The position numbers and the translations under genes were made by a program. Positions 1-12,847 of a stretch of 64,000 nt of DNA are shown in pieces. This DNA comes from Purpureocillium takamizusanense (taxonomy: Eukaryota > Ascomycota > Sordariomycetes > Hypocreales > Ophiocordycipitaceae). The notes beneath the pieces are model-generated. The model was not told where the DNA came from and did no database searches. It saw only the letters and a list, made by a program, of their open reading frames with translations. Position 1 is the first letter of the stretch, and every line of letters begins with the position of its first letter. Where the stretch lies: assembly GCF_022605165.1 (NCBI RefSeq), contig NC_063073.1:1426001-1490000 (forward strand), in the 5' to 3' direction.

Positions 1-357
1 CTGCTCTTGCTGGCCGTCGGGGTATCTAATGCGTCTCCCGTATCCCCCGCTGCCGAAAAAAAACAGCACCGCCCGTTTGTTTTTGTATGCCCCAAGCGCC
101 TCGCCTATGCAAATGCTCGAATATAAGAAAAAAGTTGCCCAAAATATGAGGAATTCAGCGCTTCTTTCAACGCCAAACACAAGTTTGAAAGAAAAATCCC
201 CGCCTGTTGTACACGGTGTGGAGATGAATGTACTGCGTGCAATGATGCTCTCGTCGTGTACCTCGTTCCAGCAGGCATGAAAGCGAGCCTGTGTCGGTGG
301 TTGGTGGTGGTGGTGGTGGCGGTGGGTGGAGCCTCGGATAAGGAGGGAAGTGTGCGA
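1..357. other. Gene-free edge, probably 3' flank of UPS2-like gene
   Basis: No reading frame here carries recognisable protein features or acceptable splice sites. The stretch directly downstream of the UPS2-like stop contains GT-rich simple sequence around 300-325 and is probably its 3' UTR. A gene continuing off the left edge cannot be excluded. Confidence 0.4.
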
Positions 358-924
358 TTACAGCGCAGCGGCCATGCGCTGCCTCTCCTTCTCCTCGGCA
401 AAGACCTGGCGGCTCATCTCGAGGACGCGCTCGAAGCCCTCGCGGCCCTTGATGGCGTTCTCGCGGAAGCGGTTGACGAGGGAGTCCTCGATGCTGTTCT
501 TGATGCGCTGCCAGCCGCCGCACAGGGCCGTGATGCGCGCGCTCTGGGCGAACTGCGTCTGGTGCTCGCCGAGCGGCCGGTAGACCACCTCCTCCTGGAC
601 GTTGACGAGGTTGCTCCACGTCAGGTTCTGGCTGACCATGGTGACGGTGCGCGCGGCGGGGTCGACGTACGACGCCTCGTAGACGTGGCTGACCTCCATG
701 GTCGTGCCCATGATGGTCTTGAGCCACTCGGGCGCCGACTGCTTGCATGTGATGAGGCGCTCCGTCCGCAGGATGCCCGTCGAGGGGTCGACGCTGCGGG
801 AGAGGGTGTCGACGGCGATGACGTGCTCCGACTTGTTGTTCCAGGGGCCATACTTGCGCCAGTTGGCCGTCGAGACCTCCTCCCACGAGTAGTTGTAGGT
901 GACGCTGTTGGAAAAGACCTTCAT
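358..924 (-). CDS. UPS2: UPS2/PRELI-family mitochondrial phospholipid transfer protein
   Basis: This is a single-exon gene of 188 aa that is almost entirely one PRELI/MSF1 domain. The N-terminus (MKVFSNS, then SWEEVSTANWRKY) and the block HVIAVDTLSR ... TERLITCKQ follow the yeast Ups2/Ups3 and animal Slowmo/PRELID3 pattern more closely than Ups1. Members work with Mdm35 in the mitochondrial intermembrane space and shuttle phosphatidylserine (Ups2) or phosphatidic acid (Ups1) between membranes. No cleavable targeting signal is visible, as expected for a protein trapped by Mdm35. The C-terminal tail is a charged helix. The ATG at 924 starts exactly where the family starts. The assignment to Ups2 rather than Ups1 rests on remembered similarity, so the family call is firmer than the paralogue call. 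A TG-rich microsatellite lies just upstream of the start. Confidence 0.85.
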   Translation of the reverse strand: MKVFSNSVTYNYSWEEVSTANWRKYGPWNNKSEHVIAVDTLSRSVDPSTGILRTERLITCKQSAPEWLKTIMGTTMEVSHVYEASYVDPAARTVTMVSQNLTWSNLVNVQEEVVYRPLGEHQTQFAQSARITALCGGWQRIKNSIEDSLVNRFRENAIKGREGFERVLEMSRQVFAEEKERQRMAAAL

Positions 925-946
925 CTTGGGCGACGAGTGTGGTCCA

Positions 947-990
947 GGTGTGTGTGTGTGTGTGTGTTGAGTGTATGTATATGTGTGTGT
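947..990. repeat. (TG)n microsatellite
   Basis: An imperfect TG/GT run, with TATG interruptions, lies within 70 bp of the start codon of the minus-strand UPS2-like gene. It is therefore in its 5' UTR or core promoter. Confidence 0.8.
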
Positions 991-2066
991 TTGGTTTTAT
1001 TGCTCGTTCGAAATCTCGGGCCGAGCTGGCGTGTGACTCTTGCGCAAACGCGTTTCGTGATTGTGCCGGTTCAAAGAGGGGTCGGTTCAATCTACTGCGA
1101 CATCGACGTGTCGAAAAGAGTCAAAGATCTATAAAACACACAGCTCGCTCGGAACAAAGACAAAAAATGTCGCTGAGTGTATCAAGCCGATGGTCGACGA
1201 CGGGGAGTCTGGAGAGAGATGTGGAACCAGGGATAGCAAGCTCCGCGCGGCGGCGATTGTGGACGTGAGGTTTTTAAAAGGAGGGCACACCAGGGCGCTG
1301 CCATGTGAGAGGCTCGGGGTGCCTTCGGAGCGCGTGTGGTTTTTTTTTCGGAGTGGCAAGGCCTGACGCCATGCCGCATCGGGTCAAGCGGTTACCCAAT
1401 GCGGTTACCGTCGTGCCTCCTGGCGAGAAAGCACCGGGAGCAGGATGAAAATTTTGACGGCCGTGATTGGCTCACGCGCATGTGACCAATGGGCGTCGCC
1501 GTAACCGGCCCCGGAGCCGTTCGGGGGTCGGGAAGGGTAAAACGGGGTTTGCGGGCGGTGGCGACAAGCTTCTTGGACCTGTAACGTGCCTGTATTCTGT
1601 GCCCCGTAGATGTAGCTGCTTCTCTGTGCGAGATCGAGGCACGGCTGTTGGCCACTTGCTGCTTGCTTGATTGATCGACAAAAGCTTGGCCTGATGGAGC
1701 TGCTCATAATGAGGTCTGGTTGACACTCAGTGGCAAAGTGGCAGAGCGCAATGCGTTGCCCTTGCATACATGCATACCAAGGAACAAAGATGTTGACATG
1801 ACACAGTAGAGCAGTGGCGACTGATACGCCGTTGTGCTGCAGATGTCATGAAAACGGGCCCCATTGTATCAAGTCGCTGAACGGCCGCCTGCTGCATCAT
1901 TGGAATTGCTTACGCCCGAGTATTGGCTCATTTCATTTCATGCAAGCATCAGCAACTGCGGATGGATGCACCCTACTCGATGGCGTCGTAACTCGGCCGT
2001 AGATTTCACATATCTTGGACGCAGCGACTACACTAAATAACAGATTGTCGTTTTTCAGAGCATTAT
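991..2066. other. Intergenic, no gene seen
   Basis: About 1.1 kb between the UPS2-like start and the MetAP2 stop. It should contain the UPS2-like promoter and the MetAP2 3' UTR. Short frames here lack domains, good start contexts and matching splice signals. Confidence 0.5.
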
Positions 2067-3559
<1,493 letters not shown>

Positions 3560-4894
3560 CGTGGCACAGTTGTCGGATACTGTGTCCAGTGTCTGGATGG
3601 GGATCGCCAGGACAAAAATCGCCTGCCGCTGGCTGGTGGACACACAAAATGCGAGTTACCCCGCCATACCCGGCGGCGGCACGGGCAACCCACCCTCGCC
3701 ACTAACTTGCGCCGTGCCGGGGGCCTCGTGGCGCTTGGTCGTTTTGGTGGCGCCTCGTTGATCGAGAACTTGCCGAGGACAATCTACGAACGACCGCCTA
3801 CACGGTCAAGCTGCCGCTTTGTGCGCCATGCTTGGTACGTACGGTCACTTATGGAGCGAATTGGCCTTGAATAAGATTCTGGATCCTAGGGAAGCTGCGA
3901 TCGAACTCGCGGTGAAGCACCCCCTGGCCTGCCCTGGTCGCGTGTCATCGCCTGGGCGACTGCCTCCGCGGTCATGCACGACGACCATCGCACAACATGG
4001 GCGACGTTGGCGTGCGTGCAGTGCAGGCTTGATGAAAAAAAGGTAGTGCGACCAACCCGTGGGAGTTGGTCAATGATTGAGCGCGGTGGCTGCCCGCACA
4101 CCATCTCCTCCGCCTCCAGCTTGGCAGCACGACAAGTTCATGTGCGGCGGACGCCACTCACCCACGGGCTCGGGAACAGCTAAGACCGATAACTTCGCAA
4201 TAGCGATCCCCGTGCCTCTTGGTCATTGGACAAACGCATCCTGACCAGATGCTGCTATACAAGGACCCTCCGGCCTATGGGCCATCTTCGAGAGTCTCTC
4301 TTCAAAGAGGAGGAATACCAGTTGGCCCTGGAGGACGTGCCATCTTCATCCCCGTCCATGTCTGGGGGTTCCTCATTCAATCACCTCAAGAGTACCGATC
4401 TTTCGACGTTGTACAGGTACATGTTCGTCGCCGATACGAACCAGGTTCAACGACTTGATGAGCCGCCCCGATTCACCCGCTTTCCTTGAGATCAATACTT
4501 CTTCGTATGTACGGACACACGCGACTCTCACAAGCAAGACAGCAAACCAAACCGCTGCCACCCCGATTGGCGGGCCAGCAGGCGGCGGCGGGCGGCGGCG
4601 GCGGGACCCAGTGGGCAAACCCGTCCAGTCCCTTCCGAAGAGCCCGAATGCCCGACAACCCCCGCCGTCCGGGGCACTGACACCCGAAGCACAACGTCAT
4701 GTCCCGCAGCACTGGACCCGCCCGCCGCCTCTCGCGATGCGACTGAACGACATTCTTTCCCGCCCGCCCGTCCGCCGCCATCCGTCCGTCGTCTTGCCCT
4801 CATGTCTTCGCGGCGCAGTTAGAGAGCGACGACGCTCCAGCAGCACACGACAAGACACCCGACCGGAGCAGCCAGCTCATCACCCCCCCGCAGA
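3560..4894. promoter_or_regulatory. Divergent intergenic region (MetAP2 / kinase)
   Basis: A 1.3 kb gap between two divergently transcribed genes, so it must hold both promoters. The part near 4560-4800 is very GC-rich with CCCGCC/GGCGGC tracts. The open frames there have no recognisable protein and are taken as compositional. Confidence 0.5.
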
Positions 4895-5953
4895 ATGGAA
4901 GACCAGGTGCTGCGGCTGGCCGACAAGGTCTGGGAAACGTACCAGGCCCTGCCCGACGACGGGCGGCGACTGCGTATGTCCCCAACTCTCCTTCGCTACG
5001 AACCACTCTCGTGCCTTTTGCCTCAAGTTCGCTCTCCCATTGTGATTGATGCGCTTCTTGCTCGCACACAACAACATCCTCCGCGCATAATGGTTGCACA
5101 CGAGCCCCCAAATTGGCCGCTAACCGCTTCGTAGTTATTGGCATCGCCGGCATCCCAGGCTCAGGTACGGCCGCTCCCTTTCGATGTCATGAATTAAACA
5201 AGACGAAACCCTTGGCTTGCATCCCCTTGCGTCACCAGACTTCTCTTCTCACTCACACACGGCGCAGGCAAGACGACGCTCGCGCAAATCATCTCCTCGC
5301 GCGTCAATGAGCGCGCCGCCGCCGCCGCCGCCACCAAAGCCTCATCATCACTATCATCCTCCTCCTCCCCCTCCCCCTCCATAACAGCATCGTCGGGGGC
5401 TCCGCCGCCGCCGTCATCATCATCGCCCGCGACATACGTCCCCATGGACGGCTTCCACCTCACACGCGCCACCCTCTCCTCCATGCCCGACCCCGCCCGC
5501 GCGCACGCCCGCCGCGGCGCCGCCTTCACCTTCGACGCGCCCAAGTTCCTCTCCCTCGTGCGCCGCCTGCGCGCCTACCCCCCGCCCGCGTCGCCCATCC
5601 TCGCCCCCTCGTTCGACCACGCCGTCAAGGACCCGCGCGACGACGACATCCCCGTCCTGGCCTCGCACCGCGTCGTCGTCCTCGAGGGCAACTACCTCGC
5701 ACTCGACGAGCCCGTCTGGCGCGACGCCGCCGCCCTGCTCGACGAGCTGTGGTTCGTCGACGTCGACTTTCAGGTCGCCCGCAAGCGCCTCCGCGAGAGG
5801 CACGTCCGCGCCGGCATCGCCCGCGACCTCGACGAGGGGGACCGACGCGCCACGGAGAATGACCTCGTCAACGGGGAGCACATTGTCAAGCACCGGTTAA
5901 AGGTCGATGAGGTGGTGGAGAGCAAGGAGGACGGCGCGTGGGTGCATGAATGA
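4895..5953 (+). CDS. P-loop uridine-kinase-like ATP-binding protein
   Basis: Three exons (4895-4973, 5135-5164, 5268-5953) give 264 aa of the phosphoribulokinase/uridine kinase/pantothenate-kinase P-loop superfamily. Walker A reads GIPGSGKTT (about residues 32-40). Further motifs are VPMDGFHLTR, where the Asp is the usual phosphate-acceptor-activating position, and VVLEGNYLALDEP, followed by a lid-like RLRERHVRAGIA segment. Fungal relatives are annotated as uridine kinase-like or Yfh7-like proteins; the true substrate cannot be read from sequence. Two things stand out. A 30-nt exon carries most of Walker A, with an intron inside Gly-Ser-Gly|Lys. An Ala/Ser/Pro-rich low-complexity insertion (about residues 53-95) separates Walker A from the substrate-binding DGFH motif. 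The gene converges with the peroxiredoxin-like gene, their stops being 205 bp apart. Confidence 0.85.
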
Positions 5954-6158
5954 AATGATGACGATGATGCATGAATAAAAGTACAATTAGAGGCTTAATG
6001 CTAAGAGAAAAGACAGCCATCAAACTAGCGACCCATAGGCTTCAGATTCGACAGTAGAGAGCAGCAAACACGCTCAGTCCCAGGCCAACAATGCCATGCA
6101 CGCTCCCAACAAGAAAAAAAAAATCAAATTCGTTTCATGTCGTCACGCCCATCACCCG

Positions 6159-7344
6159 TCAAGACGCCTTCGCCTCCGCCTCGTCAATCTTGCTCATCTC
6201 GCTCGCCATGGTCAACCCCGTCCCTTTCCGCTCCTGGAGCGCCTTAGACCACCTCTTCTCATCCTTGATCGGCTGTCCGTAGCCGTCGAGCCCCAAAATC
6301 TCCATCAGCTCCGGTATCTCAGCGTGGTCCCTCGTCGTCTTCATGCGATGGCACCACGTCACCCGCTTCTCCTCGATGGGCCCGGCGTCAGCGCCGTCCA
6401 CACCTCCCTCTGGCCCCACCGTCCCAATGGCCGCGGGCCTGAGGCGCCCATCCTCGGGCGTGCCGATGGGCGTCACCACGTCGAGCGGCTCGAACAAGAA
6501 CTCGCCGCCCACCTGCCGCTGGTCCCCCGACTTGAGGGCGAGCCCGCGCGGGATGGAGCGCAGCCCCTGCCCGATGCCGTCGGCCATGGTCCGCAGCATG
6601 CCCCTCTTCATGTACGCGGGTTTCGCGCCCAGCGCCAGCGTCTTGACCATGCCGAGCTCGTCGAACAGCGACCGCGTCGGGTCCGTGTACACGGGGAACG
6701 GGCACTCCGTCGCCTCGACGTACATGTCGATGAGAGCCGGGTCGCCGCACCCGACGACGACGATGAATGTGCTTATCGGCAGTCGCAAGAGGGCTTCAGG
6801 TTTGATGGATTCGGAGAGCGAGCGGAGGTATTCCTGACAATTCTGCATCTCTACGTCAGCCATACGGTCCATAGCAAGTACAATATGCTGGAGGCATCGG
6901 TGGGGGAGGTCATACACCGCAGAAGAAGTGCCGCACAAAGACGACAAGAACACGCCTCGCGACGTTTGGCCAATTGTAGAGGCTCTGGAAGGTGTGCGAC
7001 TTGCCATGACGGTCCAGCACCACGTAGTTGTCGATCTTGCGCAGGATCACGGCCGGCGGCAGCTCGTCCGTCGTCGCGAGCTCCCCATCAAAGTCCTGGG
7101 GTTTCGACTTGTCGATGTCTATCGACTTGGGTGGCGTGCGTGATTTGGTCGACGGCGGCCGGCTGTCATCTCTAGCCGCGGCATCGTCAGGCTGCAACAA
7201 GCCGTGCCCGGACGGTTGGGCTTGTTGTTGTTGTGTGGGCTCCGCTGCCGCTGGTGACGTCGCCTCCCCAGCACCGCTTAAGGTTCCCTCTGCGTGTGGG
7301 GTCGCGGCCGTCGCAGCCTCCGACTGCGTCTTGGATTCCGCCAT
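6159..7344 (-). CDS. AhpC/TSA peroxiredoxin-like thioredoxin-fold protein
   Basis: Two exons (6916-7344, 6159-6842; 73-bp intron) encode 370 aa. The first 90 or so residues are a low-complexity Ala/Gln/Pro/Ser leader. The core then resembles the AhpC/TSA antioxidant ('Prx-like 2', PF13911-type) family. It contains NYVVLDRHGKSHTF, the strand RVLVVFVRHFFCGNC with a CxxC at Cys142/Cys145, and later FPVYTDPTRSLFDELGM. The two cysteines are joined only by splicing: the exon boundary falls between Gly143 and Asn144. Such proteins are presumed redox or peroxide-handling enzymes, but substrates of fungal members are mostly unknown. The start at 7344 was preferred over upstream in-frame codons because it lies near the divergent promoter. 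The C-terminal region (GTPEDGRLRP ... KRVTWCHRMKTTRDH) is a conserved-looking extension of unknown role. Confidence 0.82.
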
Positions 7345-7684
7345 GGTTAGATCTGCGAAGAAATATAACCCGAGTCTGGAATCAGTATTCCCGGACTCGC
7401 AGTAGAGGCGAGAGAGGAGGCAGCGAGTCCAGATAAGGGGGCTGGCTGCCGGACGCCGCTCCTTGTTTGGAACTGCCGGTGTAGCCTGCGCTAGCAACGG
7501 GGGTATAGCTTTAGCTTAAGGTACTTTACTAATTATACGCGCTGCGCCACGGGGTGCGGAAGGACCGCTAGCCGTGGCGCACTAGCGGGATACGTTTTGG
7601 CTTACCCTGGATGCTGGGAGAACTGCAAATCTCAAGCTCCCTCCGCGGTCTTTGACGCCGTCAACAACAGTTAGCCAGACCACC
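7345..7684. promoter_or_regulatory. Bidirectional promoter with 10-bp inverted repeat
   Basis: Only 340 bp separate the start codons of two divergent genes (7344 minus, 7685 plus). A perfect inverted repeat TGCGCCACGG (7543-7552) / CCGTGGCGCA (7572-7581) with a 19-bp spacer sits near its middle. It could be a dimeric transcription-factor site or a stem-loop; which one is not known. Confidence 0.45.
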
Positions 7685-8137
7685 ATGGACGACGACGGCG
7701 GCGGCATTCTCAATATTGAGCTCTCAGACACCGAGGATGTCATTGAGAAGCAGGCCAACCGCACCGGCCAGTCCGAGGCTGAGTTCCAGGCCGTCAAGGC
7801 CGACTACAAGGCCAAGGTAGAAAACGGCGAGGTGAGGCGCGCGCTCGCTTCAAATGACATTCACGCACGCGTCTGCCGACGCCGCTGACTTGAGATGGTG
7901 GCGCAGATATTCAAGACAATCAGTCTGCCTCTGGCCCCTGGGGCCGGCAAGATGGCTCTCCAGCAAGTCGTTCACGCCATCGAGGAGCTCTACTACTTTC
8001 GTCGCTACCAGGAAGCGCTCGACTTCATCAAGACGCTCACTGATGACGGCAGTCAACGAGCCTTTGATCAGGACACGCGCAACCTTGTTGACAACTACGA
8101 AGCCAGATGTTATCGAAAGTTGAATCCATCCAGTTGA
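7685..8137 (+). CDS. Conserved-looking small helical protein, unknown function
   Basis: Two exons (7685-7831, 7907-8137) give 125 aa. The N-terminus is acidic (MDDDGGGILNIELSD) and is followed by a charged helix. The second exon holds amphipathic helices (MALQQVVHAIEELYYFRRYQ, then EALDFIKTLTDDG and RNLVDNYEARCYRKL) that look like a single TPR-like helical hairpin. No enzyme motif, signal peptide or membrane segment is seen. The ATG at 7685 has a good context (CCACCATGG). The 75-bp intron has consensus GTGAGG and GCGCAG ends and restores frame exactly, which supports a real gene. I do not recognise the family. Confidence 0.7.
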
Positions 8138-8533
8138 TTGCACCCTGTTCGTCTGCCACTCTTGCTCGTGACCTGCTTGGCATCTGCTCTTCTATTCTAC
8201 ATGTACGCCCAAGATGGGACTTCACCTTCACCGTGCCCTATGATCTCTCGCGCATTCATTATGCAGATGGCAATGCATCTGATTCCTCTTCCCCAAATTC
8301 GTCAATGGACCGGCCCCGCCTGTTTGGCGTGGAGGATCCAGATGTACCAACCCGCACCCTCACCTTCACCACGCCGCCAATATGGGCCACCAACGCTGAG
8401 CCAAACCATTCCCAATGCAAACGCGAAGCTGCGGCACAAGCGGCCGTTTGTTGTAATCATCCTCATATCGTACACCCCCGTCCATCCTCCACCTGCTAAA
8501 TACTTGACATTGCTCCTCGCGCACGATTCTGGG
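8138..8533. other. Convergent 3' intergenic gap
   Basis: 396 bp between two convergent stop codons. It is expected to hold both 3' UTRs and polyadenylation signals. Nothing else was seen. Confidence 0.5.
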
Positions 8534-10914
8534 CTAATTGGCCCAGAGCGAGTTGGCCAGGCCCTTTGCGACCGGATTAAGCTGCACTGCAGTACGTGTT
8601 GCTGCTGGCTCACTACTCTTGTTGGTACCTGAGATAGAGGATGCGTAGGGTTTGGCTGCTTGTTGGTATCCGCTGGCGCCTTGGCCAGATGGAACTCCCC
8701 AGCGTGACGCTGGAGTAGGCGGGAGCGAGTCTGTAAGTGTTTGGTTAGTGTGTTGGACAGCATCGGTCGTAATGGCCTGAAGTCTACCAAGCTCCATTGC
8801 CTCGCAAGACGTTTCACTAAGCGCTGTGAGAGGGCCAGGCATTGTGACAGCAGGCATCGCGGCCGTGGTTGCAGGAATAGAGAAACTGGCACTAGCTGCC
8901 GATGATGACACGAGGACCTGCGCACCCGCTGGCGCATGCCTTTTTCCATTGTCGAGCCATTTCCGAACCTGGGCGAGACCGTCAATCTTCGGTGTTTGAG
9001 AGATTTTGGCTCGCTTCCCTGGAGCAGGAAGGTAGTCCGCCTGGTCCAGGTCTTTGGGGCGTGGCATTGCTCCAGCAGCTAGCTGTGAGAGCTGCTCAGA
9101 CGTGTACTGGATCCGTCCTCGCGGAGTCGGACCAAGCTGGAGCTCTTGAAGCGACTTGAGCGAGGATGATTCGGCTGCCTTTGCGCTGGCCGATCTAAGT
9201 ACCCGGCTGTTCTTGAACTTGTGACGGAACTGGATTGCTTGACGCTTGACCTGAAACAGACTCTTAAGAAGGTTCACCATGTCCTCCTTGATATCATCGT
9301 CTTCGGCATCTAGAAAGCCTCGCTGAAGCCAGATGTCGATAGCAGCATCCTGAAGCTCATCAACAGCGGCGCCTGTCAAGGGGAAGCCTTTGCCAACGAA
9401 GTCGCCCTGAAGGCTGTCCATGAGCGTACAAAGCTTCTCTGCCGCCTCTTCGATGGTCGCGTAAGGGTTTTCTTCACCCGACTCTTCGTCAGAATCCTCG
9501 ATGTCAACCAGTACAGGTGCGCTGGGAGGTGCTGGCGGGATTTGAGGTGCAGCGGCGATGAGAGGGGCAGCTGAAACAGGCTGTGAGTGGCCAAGCGCCG
9601 ATACGGGAGAGCGTGAGCTCTGGGTAGGTGCTTCATCCATGTGACGTGGCACCGGGGCTGTGACTCTTCCATCGTTCAGTTTCTTCGGGAGGGGTAAGGT
9701 AGACTGCTTCTGCCTTTTCATAGCGGTTTGTAGACTTTCCAAATATACCTTGAATCTGGTTGTGTCTTCGATTGTTTGCAGTTTCAACAAGAAGCCGAAA
9801 TTCGCCCGGCCAGGAGAGCTGGCCACTTTACAGTAGTCGCCTTGAAGGGTCGGTGGTTGCAATTCTAGAATGTTGTGAACTCGCTGAGGCTTGTCTGGAG
9901 CCGAAAGTACCAGCAGAGCGTTGTTAGTCCGCTTTTCAATCTTCATCACGAACTCGGCAGCAATGTCTTCGGCGGCCTGGGGCGATTTGACGGCGCATTT
10001 GCCCTGGCACACCATGTGTTCCGCCGGGGCTGATACATTGACTGGCTTAGTGCTGAATTGCGGACCTGCTGCACCTGGTGATGGATGTGATTCGGGGAAC
10101 GCATCCTTATTGCTGGGCGTGCAAGATTCGGGCCTCGATCGCGACAAGGCCGCCTTCTGTGGAGTGGCTGCGGATGGCATGCCTGTGACAGAGTTGGTCT
10201 GGTCCTTTGGCGTCGTGCGGAGAGTTGCAGTCCCGCCAGGTGGTACAAGCCCTCCAAGTTTGCCAATGGGACCGCTGGATTTGGCTGTGTTTGAGGGTTT
10301 GTTTTTCTTTGAACCGAAAGGAGTTGGCGAAATTCGTGGAGGAGCACTGCATTCATCGGAGTTAGATCTCTCCCTGGGGCATCCGAAACGGATGGGGAGG
10401 TCTTACGAAGACGCTGGGTTCTTATTCATGTAGGCTTGGGCCACCTTTTTGGCCCAAGGCCTGGTGTCTTCGTTGGAAAGTCCTTGAATTTGCTCCGATT
10501 CCTCGTCGAAGATTGTCACTGATTTGCGTTAGCATAACGTTCGACTAATGACTGGTTGCATGCCTTACCATTCCACTTGCTTTTGAGATTCTTCTTGATG
10601 TCCGTAGCAATGTTACGGGCAGAATTGTCTCCCACAGGAGTGTAGGAGGAGCCTCTGTGCTCCTTACTGCTCAAGGGCAGTTCGTTTTGTCGAAGCCGGC
10701 TCAAGTCGGCCTGCAGTCAGAGTTAACAAAACATGGCTGAGTCACCAGAAGCCCACAACGGCCTTGTAGCCATAGTGTGAGTGATAACGGAAAGGGTTCT
10801 GTGTTGCAGCGGAAGAGATTTGGGAAACCGAAAGAGAGAGACGGTTAGATAAGGCAAGGGCGAACGTACGAAGCAAGCCTGCTCGACGACCGACGGGTCG
10901 ACGTTGTCACTCAT
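8534..10914 (-). CDS. Large fungal protein of unknown function (703 aa)
   Basis: Four exons (10870-10914, 10569-10710, 10407-10518, 8534-10346) join in phase to 703 aa; introns are 159, 50 and 60 bp with TGCTAAC/TCTAAC-type branch points. The first 110 residues form a compact region (RNIATDIKKNLKSKWN ... DEESEQIQGLS ... WAKKVAQAYMNKNP). A Ser/Thr/Pro-rich linker follows, then a globular segment around residues 190-290 (AAEFVMKIEKRTNNALLVLS, FGFLLKLQTIEDTTRFKVYL) whose pattern of strands closed by a helix suggests a PH-like fold. A helical segment near residues 340-430 (IEEAAEKLCTLMDSLQG, AAIDIWLQRGFLDAEDD) precedes a long disordered tail. There is no signal peptide or transmembrane helix. A scaffold or regulatory role is possible but only inferred; the family was not recognised. 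Confidence 0.75.
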
Positions 10915-12847
10915 TGTGAGAGACTTGAAGCAATGTATCAACTCTTCAACTTGACGATTTTTGACTGCTGTCATGTACGAGTAAACCACAAACGAGGTGA
11001 TCAGATTCCGGCAGCGGGCACGATCGCCTGAAATCCGTGGTAAAATTGGCGTTGACGTAAGAAAGCCTCGAGCAGATGTAGGAGGCAGGAGGGTGGGATC
11101 ACGGCAAGAACTACCAGTGTGTAGGACGTATGTGGAAGGAACAGGTCCCGAGTTGGTGCTGACGGTTGGAAAGTGTGATGTTGGGGAGGTGGTGAAGGAG
11201 AGAAAGGGGGGCGAGGGCGTTAGTGGTGGAGAGAAGAGGGAAAAGTGCAGGCGCGGGCGGGCAGACGCGTGCCTGCCTGCCTAATAACACGGAGAGGGAC
11301 TGCCAGCCGTGAACAGCTGACAGAAGAACAGTGCAAACGGCCTGTCTTTGCCTGAATTTGGACCTGAGTCTCGAGGCATCAACCTGGCATGCCACGGCCG
11401 CGCGCCTGTTGCCGTGGTTTGCAGCGGGACAGGGGGCCCGACGTTCCATGGCCAGGCGATCTTGGCGGAAACCCGTTGCATACTATTCAATCTGATTCAA
11501 CACCTTGAACGTTTCCAAGTTTTAGCATCGCGAGTCATATCGCGTACGACGGAGGCTACTGGATCAAGAGGTGATGTTGCTGTGCAGCTTCATTCGCCTC
11601 CAAGCAATACGAGGCATGCGCCAGCCAGCCAACAACGGCCAGGATCCGTCACAAGAATCACCACTGCCTTCCTACATCTTCTAGAGTAGTAGCACTGATG
11701 TTTGAATTACAACAAACAGATTCGGTACCCGCGGGCGCCTTATCTCCAACTCCGCAAACAGTTCCGCTATACTTTCCGCATCGCGGATGGTCCATGCGCA
11801 TTCCGCCCACTACAAGTCGTCACTTCCACGTTTCCATGCTACATTATTGGGTCTCTGCGATATTTGCGCCTGAAAGAAGGAAAGGGGCATCTCAAAAGTG
11901 AAGACGAAATACTTGATGCTTTGATGTCCCTTCTAGCCATGTACGCGGTAAACTATCTCATGTAAACCGCGTTGCCATTCTGAAGTTCATGTTTGAACAT
12001 GGAAGAACATGAAAGCTATAAGGCACAGTGCGAGCATTATCACAGCACTTGATGATATCACGATGCACGAATGTTCCTGGCCATCTGAATGGACGAGGGA
12101 CCCCGGATCTGCGGCCAGGACATGAAACCGACACTCTCTCCGCCCTCGGCCATCAAGTGTCGATTGAGGGAGACCCACGCCGTTCAAGTCCGCACCACGA
12201 ATACGGGATACGCCAGACGTTATTAGCGCTGTAAGGCTGAACCGACTGACGTCTCCCAGCTGCCAAGAAAGCATTGAGACTAAATTAATAATCGCGCCAG
12301 GCTGTCAACGCAATGCGGCGTTCAGCCACGTCCAAAAGAAGACAAGCGAAGGGGGATTCGCGTCGCCGAGCATGATCACAAAAGCGTTCGCTACCAAAGT
12401 TCACCTCTGTGGCGTACACGTCGTGCGTGTCGACCGTTTAACCTTGTTTTAAGTGCCGCCATTTGAACTCCCCCCGGCAGGGCGGACTTGTCCCACGCAG
12501 TTGCGGCCCCAGCTGCGGAGGCGCCCAGGCTCAGCTATTATGGGGTTGATTAGATGGGTCGTCGTGGCCAGCTTCAAGCAGGTGACAGCAGACCACATGT
12601 TGTGATTCAGCCCCCGGCTGCCAGCCGTTGCCGGCTTGGAGGAACCGCGTCATGTTGGCCTTGGGACGGATGAACAGTCTCCGACTCCCACGATGGGACG
12701 AGTATAAAGCGAGCAAGATGCCGTTGTTGCGACTTGAGATTATCTCTACAAGCCACAGCGGAATATCATAACAACTCAATCGTCCTAAACTCCGAATTGA
12801 AGCCTTACAAAAACTCGAAACGCATCTAGCTCAGTCTCGTAATCACT
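10915..12847. promoter_or_regulatory. Divergent intergenic region, 1.9 kb
   Basis: It lies between divergent genes and holds the promoters of the 703-aa protein and the NmrA-like gene. Short frames (for example around 11700-11965 and 11111-11449) show no domain and no supporting splice structure. Nothing else is called. Confidence 0.45.
12703..12708 (+). promoter_or_regulatory. Candidate TATA box of NmrA-like gene
   Basis: TATAAA in the context GAGTATAAAGCG lies 145 bp before the ATG at 12848. This is a plausible distance for a fungal TATA box plus 5' UTR. Confidence 0.5.

Noticed and set aside
256..1134. 292-codon plus-strand frame over the UPS2-like gene
   Set aside because: It is the antisense shadow of a clear PRELI-domain gene; its sequence is low-complexity Val/Leu/Asp/Arg.
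6096..7175. 359-codon plus-strand frame
   Set aside because: Antisense of the peroxiredoxin-like gene, crossing its intron.
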